DNA of 64,000 nt from Macrothele yani (taxonomy: Eukaryota > Arthropoda > Arachnida > Araneae > Macrothelidae). A program made the position numbers and the translations under genes. Under the pieces are notes generated by a model. It had not been told where the DNA came from and ran no database searches. It saw only the letters and a list, made by a program, of their open reading frames with translations. The stretch is taken from contig CM077010.1 in NCBI GenBank assembly GCA_039090855.1, positions 46,022,905-46,086,904 of the forward strand. Direction: 5' to 3'. Of the stretch, positions 41,678 through 52,309 are shown one piece after another; within the stretch, counting starts at the first letter, position 1; each line of letters begins with the position of its first letter.

Positions 41678-43067
41678 AGCAACACCAAGAAGGACACGAG
41701 ATAGCAAAGCCAGATTTACTGGACACATAACAACAGATACAAAGAAGAAACGATTGGGCTTACAGGCCCGTGCGACTTGCGGAACACGCAGACATCAATA
41801 GTTCGTGTTGCCCCCATGGCTGGCAATAATGGCCACTACACGCCGCGGCATCGAACGAAAGAGGCTTTGGATGTGGGTTTTTGGGTATGTCGGTCCATGC
41901 TGCTTCCACACGTTGCCATAGTTCATCAGGCGTAGCCGAGGGTGTGCTTGCCGGGCCACTCGGTTGCCGTGCAGCGACGAGACGTGTCCGATGGGCGACA
42001 TATCTTGAGAACAGGCGGGCCATGGCAGCAGTGACACCTGGTGGGCCGTGAAGAATTGTTGCCCGTTGCGTGCAGCGTGCGGGCTCGCATTATCCTGTTG
42101 AAAAGTGGCCGCTGGCAGGTCCTGCAGGTAAGGGAGGACTACAGGCTTCAAAACGTCGGAGATGGTGCGGTGGCTGTTGAGTGTACCGGCGATGCGTACC
42201 AGAGGGGTGCGGGTGTCATATCCAATTGCGCTCCAATCCCTAACGCCAGACGACGAACAGGTATAACGATGCATAATGCAGGCGTTATACAGTCTCTCGC
42301 CTCAGTGCCGCCACACGCGGATCCGACCATCGTGGTGTTGCAGGCAGAAGCGGGATTCGTCGGAGAAGACAGTGTCGTGCCATTCCGTAGTTCAGGTGCG
42401 GCGTTCAACGGCCCACTGCCGCCGCACTCGCCGGTGGTGTAACGTCAATGGTAATCGGAGCAATGGGCGCCGTGCGGCAAGTCCCGGCTCCTGCAGACGA
42501 CGTTGAACGGTACGTGCTGGCACAGGTTGTTGCGCAAAACACCCTTATTCCTGCGCTAACGTTCGTAATGTGACGGTGCAAGCCGTCAATGCCCGCCGCA
42601 CAACATGGCGGTCCTCTCGTTCGGTGGTGTGCCGCGGCTGCGGCAATCACTCACGTCGGTCCGTCCGTCTCTCCTGTACCCACCGAATCCATGCACGCCT
42701 CACTGTAGCTGGATGTCGTCCCACACGGGCGCCGATGTCTCGGTACGATAAACCGTTGCCGCGATAAGCCACTATTCGTCCTCTGTCGAACTCCGAAACG
42801 TGCTGGAATGCCTGCCGTATTCTGCGACGAGGCATCAGGAAGCTTCCCACGCACAGGTCCGGCAGCACAACACACTTCCACTACTTACTCTCCGCCTTAT
42901 GTGCACTCTTCTTATAGTGCTTCTCGGTGGCGTGCCGGGCGCACATGATTTGCATGTACCCTGCAATGCTAATCGTTTGCATGTCCTATCGCGGGCGACG
43001 CATGCTGCGAATTTCAGGCCAATCGGATACTTCCTTCTTGCTGTTGCATTTTGGGTGGCCAGCAGTG
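41678..43067 (-). mobile_element. Tc1-like transposon, one end truncated
   Basis: The minus-strand 5' end is CACTGCTGGCCACCCAAAAT at 43067, next to TA at 43068-43069, followed by GCAACAGCAAGAAGG. The other end at 41678 keeps GCAACACCAAGAAGG but lacks the outer 20 bases. It abuts the small palindromic fragment at 41635-41665. Confidence 0.85.
41795..42868 (-). pseudogene. Tc1 transposase, frameshifted, catalytic Glu replaced by Gly
   Basis: The N-terminal paired-like HTH lies at 42647-42868 (FDRGRIVAYRGNGLSYRDIG and HPATVRRAWIRWV). The C-terminal frame at 41795-42274 has GVRDWSAIGYDTRTPLVRIA (first Asp region) and ATFQQDNASPHAA (second Asp). Its SQDMSPIGHVSSLHG replaces SPIEH, so the catalytic Glu reads Gly. 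Frameshifts lie between the two parts and near the C-terminus. The end PRRVVAIIASHGG is typical. The copy is inactive. Confidence 0.88.
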
Positions 43068-43214
43068 TATTTATGTGTGTATATATTTTAGATTTTAAAG
43101 TTAGTACCTGATGATATAACTCTTCTTGCATTATTTGGTTTAATTGACGAATTCTTTTTTCGTACATCTTCGGCCTTTTATTTACCTTACGCTATGTTGT
43201 ACGAGTGACTACGT

Positions 43215-43465
43215 TTTGTGTTGAGTTATTATAGGCCTTAGATTTCTCATGATGATCGTTAATCCCCAAAACCAAAAACAAAAACCTTCTCTCGAATGAC
43301 TAGCCAAAGGCATTGATTTCTCAGTTACCGTCCAAGTTGGGCACCACTTGGAGTACTGCATGAGGCATAGGAGTGTGTCTCTCCTATGGCGTTGGCTTTC
43401 GCCCTTTCCTAGAACCAGTGGCTTCAACTTAGAGACGAGTGACGGCTTATATTTTATTAGAGACT
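43215..43465 (+). mobile_element. Two old SINE1 fragments
   Basis: A tail fragment (TTATAGGCCTTAGATTTCTC, then ATGATGATCGTTAA) at 43228-43285 precedes a body-only copy at 43355-43465 with CCTTTCCTAGAACCAGTGGC and GACGAGTGACGGCTTAT. Neither has a clear A or B box. Confidence 0.6.
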
Positions 43466-43469
43466 GTGA

Positions 43470-43615
43470 AACCACAAATTTGTCGGTGACGGAGATCGAA
43501 GTCGTGTCTCCTCGCCCCGCAATGAGCTATTCCGACGGAATGTATTGATGCAGATTTATCGTTTTGACACGTGTCTCACATCTGTAGTACGTCACAGTAT
43601 CCCCCACTCAATGTT
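43470..43615 (-). mobile_element. SINE3-related tRNA-derived repeat, degraded
   Basis: CACAAATTTGTCGGTGACGG, a degraded tRNA-like GCAATGAGCTATTCCGACGG and TTTTGACACGTGTC are shared with the repeats at 45655-45880 and 51115-51370. Confidence 0.6.
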
Positions 43616-43656
43616 TTTAGAAAGCCTTTTTTTTTTTTTTTTACGATGTACAATTT

Positions 43657-44760
43657 CGCCGCTAGAGGGCGCAAATGCAAATGATGCCGAATTCAAAATG
43701 CATTTTATTCCATACATTTGCTTCTAAACACCCGATTAAAACAATTTTTTGATCTTTCAATTCCACTTATGCCGAAGAGTATTTTAGGCATAGTTACTTT
43801 TCAAGTTATGCATAGATTTTCCGCTAGGGGGAGTAAAAATAAATTGCGTTTTCCCCGATATCTCCTCTTTTAAAACTCCGATTTGAAAAATGTTTTCTTC
43901 TGCGGATACAGCTCCTGGTGGGAAATCTTACGCATATAATTTCTGATTTCTGGTAAAAATTATTTTGACCACCAGAGGGCGTAAGCGTTAATTTTTGCTT
44001 CTGATGTATTTGCCATAAAATCTGATCTTCTAAAATCTCGATTGAACAAACTTCCTTTGTGGACCAATACTACTCACGTCGACAAATCTTTTAGGACTAT
44101 TTTCTTCTTAAAATGATGCATGGTTTCTACGACAGGTGGCGAAGATGTATATCTTATTTTTGTCGATATCTCTACTTGTAGGAGTTCGATTTGAAAAATT
44201 CCTTCTTTGTTGGATAGTGTTTCCGATGTGAAGTATTTTTCTGTAAATTCAGAATTTTAAAGTAAATCATAGACTTTCCGCTAGGGGGCGCAAAGGTAAA
44301 TTGCGTTTTCTGCGTTATTTTTGCTTCTAAAACTCTGATTTGAAAAATTATTTCTGTATCGCATAGAGCTCCTGATGGAAAATGTTTTTCATATAATTTC
44401 TTATATTTGGTAGAGAATGGTTTGGCCACCAGGAGGCATAAGTGCTAATTTCTGCTTCTGATGTATTTGCAGCAAAATCTGAGCTCCTGAAAACTCGACT
44501 AAATTATTTTTTTTTCTTGGATTGGTACCGCTCACATCGAAAAACCTTTTGAGAATACTTTCTTCCTAAAATAATAAAATAATGTATGGTTTTCCCGCAA
44601 GGAGGCGTAGATGCATATCTTATATTTGTCCATATCTCTGCTTCTAAGAGTCCGATTTAAAAAACTCTTCCTTTGCTGGAGAGTGTTTCCGGTGCGAAAT
44701 GTTTCTCATTTAAATTCAAATTTTTTTTAACGCACAAATCTGCAACCAGAGGGCGTAAGA
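43657..44760 (+). repeat. Array of eight CTCF-like motifs in a three-monomer higher-order repeat
   Basis: CCGCTAGRGGGCGC-type cores start near 43659, 43821, 43969, 44128, 44278, 44426, 44595 and 44743, all in the same orientation and 148-169 bp apart. Flanking sequence shows a longer period of about 457-466 bp: units 2-4 resemble units 5-7. Monomers share ..ATTTGAAAAAT.. and TTGCTTCTAA segments. Cores such as CCACCAGAGGGCGTAAG match the known CTCF consensus (CCASYAGRKGGC). Binding is inference. Confidence 0.75.
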
Positions 44761-44869
44761 TCCAGCTTCCGTTAACAGCAATACTTGCGGGATTGAAAAC
44801 CCGATTGAAAAACTTCCGTCTACGATCGGATACTACTGTTTTCCATACCGGTTCCATTGACTTGGAATA

Positions 44870-45650
44870 GCTTTAATAAATTTAATTCGCGTCAGAACGG
44901 GTTCAAAAGACGTGCTTATTACACCCAAAAATTCGGTGTCATATTTCTTGTTTTCTCTTTGAACCGAACAGAAGGAATTTTTTCATTAACCCTTTTGCGA
45001 CCACGATACTAAATCGTTTTGTCACTCATTATACCACAGCGCCTGAAAGTGTCTGCTTCTCCTTTCCGAATTTCATTCCTCCTCCCTTTGTCAGGTTAAC
45101 AAAGGAAGGTTTAGCGCTGGGTCATCACTTCCGATCTCTAAGTTGGCTATGCACTGTCCTTCGGACATTTCCCTGCGGCAATCAGGGCTTTCTTCTACTG
45201 AGAACCTTAGACAGATTGGAGTGGTAACAGCTGGAAAACCTTGTTTACTTTCCCTTTTTCTTGTTCTTTCTTGTAAAAAAATATGGTCTCACTCTGTTTA
45301 TTTGCATTGAGCAAAATGAAAGAATTTTTACGACAAATTTTCTCTCGTAAACTCCGCTTTTGGAACAACGCAAAATATCGCAGACAAACGATCCACGTGT
45401 CAACAAAGCAAGAGTTCTACTGAGCGATGTCAGAAGGCTGAATGGTGTAGCCCTGGGACAAACCAACTCATGGGCATTTCTTTGTTTAGCGACAGCAATG
45501 ACGGATGAGGGTGACTTCTGCTAATCTCTCGGACGCTGTACTAATCCAAAGAACATGGGGGTAGGAAATCCTACTCATACTATCTGCGCGACCCGGGCGA
45601 TTGTGGTTGTCTGCATGTCCGGGCGCATCGGGCGTTGTGGTAGCGAAAGG
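44870..45650. other. Spacer, nothing recognised
   Basis: Unique-looking sequence. Short phrases such as TTAACCCTTTTGCGACCACG and GTAGCGAAAGGGTTAATTCC at its ends are inverse to each other, so the stretch could be one element with eroded ends (about 44990-45660). Confidence 0.35.
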
Positions 45651-45654
45651 GTTA

Positions 45655-45880
45655 ATTCCAGACGATGTGTGAAACAAACAGCGCACATTTTTCGAAGAAC
45701 GCCACGGAAAGTAGATCCATTTTCACCTTCGGGAGCCGATGTGAAAACACAAATTTGTCGGCGACGGATATCAAAGCCATGTCTTTTCGCCCCGGAGGGA
45801 GTTGGTCTAAGCGATTAAGCTACACCGACGGAATATACCGCTACATATTTGTCATCTTGACACGTCACAAAACGAGCGAC
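45655..45880 (-). mobile_element. SINE3-related tRNA-derived repeat, long form
   Basis: Shares GATGTGTGAAACAAACAG, CACATTTTTCGAAGAACGCC, GCCGATGTGAAAACACAAAT and TTGACACGTCAC with 51115-51370. The tRNA-like part is degraded. Confidence 0.68.
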
Positions 45881-45894
45881 TGCTTATAAATACA

Positions 45895-46095
45895 ATTAGA
45901 GATGAGCGACTATTCAGTGGCGTTGGTTTCTGACAAGGCGGCAGTGTTAGACACCGGTTCGAGCCCTGAATTTGGAATGAATTATGAGTTTGCTTTAAAG
46001 CGCTGTCTCTATCCCTCAGCGGAAACCAGTGGCCCCTGATTAGAAACTGAAGACTGCTTATAACCCATCGAGTTTCTCAAATTGGTCTTTAAACA
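45895..46095 (+). mobile_element. SINE1 copy, old
   Basis: ACCGGTTCGAGCCCTG (B box), GGAAACCAGTGGCCCCTGAT and GAAGACTGCTTATAACCCAT keep the SINE1 order. It ends where the 30-bp minisatellite starts. Confidence 0.72.
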
Positions 46096-46097
46096 TG

Positions 46098-46247
46098 CAT
46101 TTCTCTTTGCTTCTTGGAGTTGAACACCATTTCTCTTTGCTTCTTCGAGTTGAACACCATTTCTCTTTGCTTCTTCGAGTTGAACACCATTTCTCTTTGC
46201 TTGTTCGAGTTGAACACCATTTCTCTTTGCTTCTTCGAATTGAACTT
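46098..46247 (+). repeat. 30-bp minisatellite, five copies
   Basis: CATTTCTCTTTGCTTCTTCG AGTTGAACAC repeats at 46098, 46128, 46158, 46188 and 46218. The period is a multiple of three, so a short repeat peptide frame stays open by chance. It directly follows a SINE1 tail. Confidence 0.96.
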
Positions 46248-46310
46248 ATCCCTCGTATGACTATTTCAGTTAAGACCTATGTCTCTGATCCACAAGTAAG
46301 AACCGAAAGG

Positions 46311-46535
46311 GGCCGCCCCGGTGGCGCAGTCGTCTAAGCGCTGGCTTATGACAATTACCCTGTGATGGGTACGGGTTCGAATCCCGGTGAGGCATGGATG
46401 CTGTGTTTGTCTTACGGCACTGGCTATCTCCCTTCCCTGGAACCAGTTACCCTAAATTAGGGACGGGCAACTGCTTATAGCCCACTGAGTTGCTCACGGT
46501 GGTCGTTAAACATTCAACCAAAAAAAAACGAAAAA
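46311..46535 (+). mobile_element. SINE1 copy with 12-bp target duplication
   Basis: AGAACCGAAAGG (46299-46310) and AGAACTGGAAGG (46536-46547) flank it. The A box is TGGCGCAGTCG and the B box GGTTCGAATCC is intact. Confidence 0.9.
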
Positions 46536-46604
46536 AGAACTGGAAGGATGTGCTCTGATTTAAATTCTTTAGACGTAGTAGTAATCTTGCTTTCATATGC
46601 TCTT

Positions 46605-46740
46605 CATGAAAGTTTTATACGCCTATTAATTTCTTCTTCGATGTGGCACTCGCTTTATAAATGCTGACCAAAATAATTGTAGGCATCAGTTACTTCTAGA
46701 TTTGTCTCATAAACTTCTTAGATACTCAATTCCTCTAAAA
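46605..46740 (-). mobile_element. RTE LINE fragment, old
   Basis: On the minus strand the region GTTTTATACGCCTATTAATT through TGTGGCACTCGCTTTATA matches the RTE coding region near 12030-12090, with about 20 percent differences by eye. Confidence 0.7.
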
Positions 46741-46795
46741 TCACTGATCATCTATTTTGTGTCCTTTTTTTTATTGAGGGTTGAACTATTGATTG

Positions 46796-46870
46796 TTAAT
46801 TAAGGGCGGCTTCTAATAGCTTATTTAGTTGCAACTAAATAAGCTATAAGAAGCCGTCCTTACTTAATTT
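46796..46870. repeat. Near-perfect inverted repeat derived from a SINE1 tail
   Basis: Arms GGGCGGCTTCTAATAGCTTA TTTAGTT and the inverse AACTAAATAAGCTATAAGAA GCCGTCC pair with about 27 of 29 matches around a GC centre. The arms are the SINE1 block that normally reads GGGACGGGCGACTGCTTATA. Confidence 0.88.
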
Positions 46871-46889
46871 TGGGCCACTTGTTCCAGAA

Positions 46890-47109
46890 TTTTTGTATTT
46901 TTCATTGGAGGTTGAACGACTACCGTGAGCAACTCAGTGGGCTATAAACAGTCGCCTGTCCCTAATTTAAGGTCGCTGGTTACAGGGAAGGGAGAGAGCC
47001 AGTGCCGTAAGATAAACACAACATCCATGCCTCACTGGATTCGAACCCGGACCCCTTTCGGACCAATGATCAGAAGCCAGCGCTTAGACCACTGCGCCAC
47101 CGGGGCGGC
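46890..47109 (-). mobile_element. SINE1 nested in an older SINE1
   Basis: GTTCCAGAA at 46881-46889 and 47110-47118 is the target duplication, and it lies inside the older SINE. The head has an intact A box. The B box region is GGATTCGAACCCGG on this strand. Confidence 0.9.
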
Positions 47110-47299
47110 GTTCCAGAAATGGGAGAGAACGAATCCCGTAAGACAAACACAACATTCATACCTCACCGGGATTTGAACCCTTACCCATCTCGGACAAATG
47201 GTCAGAAGCCAGCGCTTAGACTACTGTGACACCGGGGCAGCATTTTGTTATCTGCAATCACACTTCTTCCCGTTCAGTTTATGTGATGAAATTTATATA

Positions 47300-48485
47300 C
47301 ACTGAAGTGCCAAAAGTCATGGGACCTCCCCCATCCCGGCGAAGTGCAGCAACTCGACGTGGCATCGATTCCACAAGTGGCCGGAAGACTTCTGGGGAGA
47401 TGTTGAGCCATGCCGTCTGAATAGCCGCACACAGTTCCCTAGTATTTGTAGGCACAGGATCTTTCGTACGAATAAACCCTTACACCACGTCCCATAAGTG
47501 CTCTATTGGGTACATGTCGGGCGAATGTGGTAGACACACCATCCGTCGAAACTGTCCAGAATGCTCCTTGAACCAATTTTGGACAATTTGGGCCCGATGA
47601 AATTGTCCGCCTGGAAAATCCCATCGGTGTTGAGGTACATGAAGTCCATGAATGGCTGCAAATGGTCACCCAGCAGAGCAACACAGCAATTTTTCTTTTA
47701 ATGACGTGTCTAAGAGTACCAGAGGACACAAACAGTGCCATGTAAAATCATCCCATACATGTATGGAACCACCCACCACAAGCTTGCATAGTGCCTTGTT
47801 GACTGCTTAGGTCCATTATCTCAGGGGGTTTGCGTCACATCCGAACCTTACTATCAGCTCGTAACTACTGGTAGCGTGAGTCAATGGACCACGGCATATG
47901 TTGCCAGTCTTCCAGGGTCCAATTACCGTATTGACGAGCCCAGGTGAGGCGCTATGTCCGATGTCGTGGTGTTAACAAAGGCCCCCTGGTGGGTCTTCTG
48001 TTCTCATGCCCCATGGACTCTAAATAACGCTGCACTGGTCTGATTGATATGTCCCTGGTATCTCCGGCATTGAATGTGGAGCTCATATGACACAGTGTCG
48101 CTTGTATGTTAGCACGTACAATTCTTGTCAGACGCCGCTGATCACTGTCATTCAGTACCCGTAGTCGGCCACTGCGCTGCCCACGATGGGTGGTAATACC
48201 TTCCATGGGGTATTCTCGGTTAAGATGTGACACTGTGGATCGAGGAATTCTGAATGTTCGCACAACTTCGGAAATTGAATGTCCCATCCGTCTGGCTCCC
48301 ACTACCATACATCGTTAAAACTCCGATAATTCACGTCGGTTTGTCATAATCCTACTGGCAGTTGTTCACCCCAACTCACGAGATTACACCTCGCAACTGA
48401 TAAAAATCGCGGCGTGCGTCGAAGCCTTTATACGTCGCCAGCGCCAGTTACATATTTTCATACTGCTATCCCATGACACTTCAGT
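47300..48485 (-). mobile_element. Tc1-like transposon with TA duplications
   Basis: The left end CACTGAAGTGCCAAAAGTCA, followed by TGGGA, matches the inverse of TCCCATGACACTTCAGT at the right. TA lies at 47298-47299 and 48486-48487. A further stray end (TGACACTTCAGT) at 48499-48510 suggests an older neighbouring copy. Confidence 0.87.
47330..48347 (-). pseudogene. Tc1 transposase, frameshifted
   Basis: The start ATGACAAACCGACGTGAAT is at 48347, followed by a stop within 12 codons. The frame resumes with VVGARRMGHSISEVVRTFRI, PRSTVSHLNREY, a GQRSGRLRVLNDSDQRRLTR second helix region and IRPVQRYLESMG. The catalytic half (47439-47741) is out of frame, and its DD34E blocks are hard to follow. The end near 47340 encodes a typical PRRVAALL-like C-terminus. 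Confidence 0.8.
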
Positions 48486-48529
48486 TACGTACCTTTACTC
48501 TGACACTTCAGTTTAATACCGTATTATGC

Positions 48530-49620
48530 ACAGTCGAATCACATTATTGTGTCCACCTCCTACTTTTGACGTCAACAGTGCGTAGCCAATGAAAAAAGAC
48601 ACGTGTCGTGAGCTGGCTTGGATGGTATATAAAGCATGCTGTAGGCATTCCGAAAACATATCACTCGTTGCTGTCATAGATAAAAGAAGCGATTTATCAG
48701 ATTTGCAAAAAGAGATGATTCTCGGCTTTCGGGCCAAAGATGGCAGTATTTCTGAAAGAGCGCAGTTTGTGAACTGTTCGCGTGCTGCTGTGGTTAAAGT
48801 GTATCGTGATTGGAGAAATGGCACCATTGTGAATAAGCGACGTGGAAACTGCGGAGCACCGCGTTCCATTGATGTGAGAGATGAACGTCGGCTGCGAAGG
48901 TGCGTGAGGGCCGATCGACGCGCAACAGTGGAGCAACTCACCCGCCGAATGAGCCAGGGGCGGAAATGTGTTTGAAACGACATTTCAGCAAACCCTGCTG
49001 CGTATGGGGCTCCGATGCAGACGGATGGTCACTGCACCTATGCTAACGAAGGTGCATCGGCATAAAAGGCTTACATTTTCACGGCAGTATCAGAATTAGA
49101 CTTCCGCTGATTGGGAAAGGAATGTCTTCCGATGAGTCACGTTTTCTGCTTCATCGAACAGATGGACGTTGGCGTATAAGGCGAGTATCATAGGAGAACA
49201 AACACTCTTCAACCATTGCTGGAAGAACACAAACTGGTGGGGGCGGCGTTATGGTCTGGGGAATGTTTTCGTGGCATTCTCTGGGTCTAATGTTGGCGCG
49301 TAATCTGACGTCTGGGGACGGATGAAATCGACTGCTCTGTCTTTTCCTTGTGATAGTGTCATTGCCTGTTTTTTGAAATAACAACGAAATCAACTGCATT
49401 ACGAAAAATGAATAGCATGCTTGCCAATAATAGGCACTTGCACCACCGTTTCTCACGGTAGAAATGCATCCATTCTTCATGCGACGATTGGGTGTCAGGT
49501 TCTGGGAAATTGGAATTCTCCCTCAGGATGTGCGGCGAGACAGTATGAACTCCTGGCCACCCTTGTGTCGTATGTTAAAGAGAACAATTGTTTTTGTACG
49601 TTGCGGATAATGTTGCTCTT
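48530..49620 (+). pseudogene. Tc1-like transposase remnant, plus strand
   Basis: The N-terminal frame (48589-48975) contains MILGFRAKDGSISERAQFVN and SRAAVVKVYRDWRNGTIVNK, an HTH, then RRGNCGAPRSIDVRDERRLR and RRATVEQLTRRM. Further parts in other frames read TLLRMGLRCRRMVTAP and GGGVMVWGMFSWHSLG. The D/E motifs of the C-terminal half are not clear. No terminal repeats were found, so the limits are approximate. Confidence 0.72.
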
Positions 49621-49679
49621 AAAGCAATCAGTTCAATTCGCCCACACGCTGGGGGGGGGGATAAGTTGAAGATATTAAC

Positions 49680-50930
49680 ACGAGCGATACTTCGTTAAAG
49701 GATTTTCCTAAAAATTCCTTTTTTTTTTTTAATTTCATGAATTTTATAACACGGGAAATTAGTTGTATAATCTTTGCGTAAAGGTCAGTCTTTAAAAAAA
49801 AAGGGAATTTCCATAAAAAAAAAAAAAAAAAAAGACGAAACGCACGAGTTTTTGAAAGTTAATAAGTTTGCTTGTAGCCGTATGCTAAATTTTCTTAGTC
49901 GTTCCTAATTTATTTCTTTGATGTATTAAGCGAGAGTGAAAATGCTTCGCAAGATGATGTATGCAAAATGTTTACCTGTTTTTTTCACGACTTTGGCTTG
50001 ATGCCACTTGAGAACTGTGTTTTTAAGAACGGTGTATGTTCGTGTTCCTACTTTTCCGGGATTCAAGCTTGTTTGTTTTTCAAGAGGCGTGTAGAAATCT
50101 AATTTGGATGTGACAAAAGTAGTTGCCATATTTTTTTCTGACGACCGTGATGGAAAAGAAGAAGGAAAAAAATTCACAGCAGGACCGGCTACAAGTTTTT
50201 AATTTCCTTCAAGGGTTAAATTTGCAGCTGGAAGCACGACTGCGTTCAATTTTCACATTCTTGAGAAAATTTTAAGGACAGAAATCATTAGGTGCATTTC
50301 AGTTCTATGATTGGAAAATATATCTGACATCTGTTTATTCAAGAACTTTCCCACGCTGACGCATCATTCTGTTTCTGCATTTGTTTTTAACACCGTTTTC
50401 GTAACTAAAAGAAATAAAACAAACCCCAGTCTAAACGTTCATTCCTGATTTGGGAACAAAAAGAAATCAAAACAGGAGAGTCATTCCACAAGTTCATTTC
50501 AGATTGATCACGCTCGAGTTCGAAAAACTCCCTCTGGGCAAAGAAAAAAAAATGTTCGAGAAAACAAAAGTTTTCATTTGTATTCATTGCAAACTGTTCT
50601 CTTTACCTCATAATTAAATATTTAAGAAATAATAATGTGAAACATAGTAAAGTGAGATGGTACTTCTAGCTGGGCACGCAGTTCAAATCTTTGTACGCAT
50701 TTTTATAACATCCATTTTTTAACGCCTCTGACAAAACTGTTTCTGACAGTTTTGCCGAATAAAAATCTATCATCGACATTCATCAATTAAATCGTAATCA
50801 CCTCACACAAGTTTGAACAATACTGAAACAAAAATCACAGTATTATATATTACGTCTTATATTCATTATCAGAGATAGTGGGATCAGGTACGTTGTATAA
50901 TAGTATAAATATCTTGAAAATACAACCTAC
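49680..50930. other. AT-rich spacer
   Basis: Contains a 20-base A run near 49825 and several A/T tracts. I see no ORF with a recognisable domain. Confidence 0.5.
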
Positions 50931-50934
50931 TGTG

Positions 50935-51065
50935 AAAACACAAGTTTGTCAGTGTCCCCTCACTCCAGAGTAAGTCGCTCTCCCAACTGAGCTACGCGGA
51001 CAGAATGTCTCGCTGCAGATTTGTCGTCTTGAGACATGTTTTTAACTTGGTAGTACGTCACATCA
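50935..51065 (-). mobile_element. SINE3-related repeat
   Basis: AGTAAGTCGCTCTCCCAACT, then GAGCTACGCGGACAGAATGT, is the inverse of a tRNA-like head with an intact A-box-like AGCTCAGTTGGGAGAG. TTGTCGTCTTGAGACATG and GTACGTCACATCATCTCCCT follow as in the other copies. The B box half is lost. Confidence 0.7.
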
Positions 51066-51114
51066 TCTCCCTCTTATTTATTTATTTATTTTTTATTTAT
51101 TTATTTTTTGAAGG

Positions 51115-51370
51115 GAAGTAGGAATTTTTTATTAATTCCAAACAATGTGTGGAACGAACATGACACATTTTTCGAGGAACCCAACGGCCAGTGGATCCAT
51201 TCCACAATCGGGCGCCAATGTGAAAACAGGAGTTTGTCCGCGAATCCGTGTCATCTCACTCCGGAGTAAGTCGCTCTCCCGAATGAGCTACGCGGACAGA
51301 ATGTCTCGCAGCAGATTTGTTGTCGTGACACATGTTTTCACCTCTGTAGTTCGTCACAGAACGTCCAATA
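51115..51370 (-). mobile_element. SINE3-related repeat, long form
   Basis: Shares AATGTGTGGAACGAACATGA and CACATTTTTCGAGGAACCCA with 45655, and GAATGAGCTACGCGGACAGA with 50935. Together these copies define the longer family. Confidence 0.72.
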
Positions 51371-51482
51371 AGATCCAAGACTGACAGAATAATTAGCGTA
51401 ACTGTTGTGGGATAAAATAAAATTCATGTATATGCTAGAAGACAGCAGTCTTTGGCCAATCAGCGAACAGCTGGAAACCGGT

Positions 51483-51650
51483 TATAACGAAATAAATTTC
51501 TCCGTCATTTTTGGTCTACGCCGGGATTCGAACCCGAGTCCGCTTATTCCGGAACAAGTCGCTCTACCAACTGAGCTACGCAGACGTTCATTCTGATTGC
51601 TATCTGCCTTTATGACGTGTGCTTCCTGCTGGCAGGTACGTCACACGGTT
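51483..51650 (-). mobile_element. SINE3, single copy with tRNA-like head (51514-51585)
   Basis: Nearly identical to the SINE3 part of the tandem units at 26763-27583, including the tRNA-like 72-base head (GTCTGCGTAGCTCAGTTGGT and GGGTTCGAATCCCGG on the minus strand). Its ends (TTATAACGAAATAAATTTCT and CAGGTACGTCAC) mark the SINE borders. CGGTTATA and CGGTTTATA flank it, a possible target duplication. Confidence 0.85.
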
Positions 51651-51699
51651 TATACCGGCACCGACGTGCGCCAGACGGGCATTAAGGTAGTCATAGCAA

Positions 51700-52225
51700 G
51701 CGTTTTGGTCCCATTTCATTTTAGCTTTTGAAGAACAGAGAGTAAGCATCGGTTTTTTGTTGGAAACTTGGAGAGGTGGGGAATCAGTTAAAGACAGATC
51801 GCCGAATTACAGTGAAACTGTTGGCTGAGTCGGTGGGCATCAGTAAGTCTATCTGTCATGAGATTCTACAAGACGATCTGGGAAAACGAAAACTTAATGC
51901 CAGATTTGTACCCCGCATTCTGAATGATGATCAAAAGGAGGCTCGTTCATCAATGTGCTGGACATTGCAGATGAGGATCTTGATTTTTGCTCCAGAATTA
52001 TTGCAGGAGATGAAACATGGTGCCTGCAGTATGAACCACAAACCAAGAGACAAAGCTCTGAATGGAGAGGAACCCACTCACAGTATCATGCAGACATTAC
52101 ATCTATCCAAGCAGCCATGGCAAACAACTTGCGGACGTCCCGGAAAGTGCCTCCCAGAGCCATTTGCAGGATCTTCAGAAACGCTGGAAACTATACGTAG
52201 ACTTAGAAGGGCGGTATTTTGAAAG
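51700..52225 (+). pseudogene. Mariner transposase with internal deletion
   Basis: The plus strand encodes LKTDRRITVKLLAESVGISK, an HTH, followed by FVPRILNDDQKEARSSM. In the next frame are SRIIAGDETWCLQYEPQTKR (first catalytic Asp) and, soon after, a C-terminal QAAMANNLRTSRKVPP and LQKRWKLYVDLEGRYFESDQ. The second and third Asp blocks are deleted. It differs from the other mariners in the window. Confidence 0.85.
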
Positions 52226-52309
52226 TGACCAGCATTAACTGTGAGTATGGTACTTTTTCTTGTTCTTTATTGCGTCAATCCTGGAACTTTTTGGACGTTG
52301 GCTGTGGTA

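Larger units (their letters stand above)
46775..47240 (-). mobile_element. Older SINE1 with foldback tail, interrupted by a younger SINE1
   Basis: The tail part (46796-46889) and head part (47110-47240) of one minus-strand SINE1 flank the younger copy at 46890-47109. Its tail is inverted-duplicated around 46831. The B box region reads GGGATTTGAACCC. Confidence 0.8.

Noticed and set aside
46095..46337. 80-residue frame with repeats of the HFSLLLRVEH type
   Set aside because: It arises from the 30-bp minisatellite and a SINE1 and has no other coding evidence.
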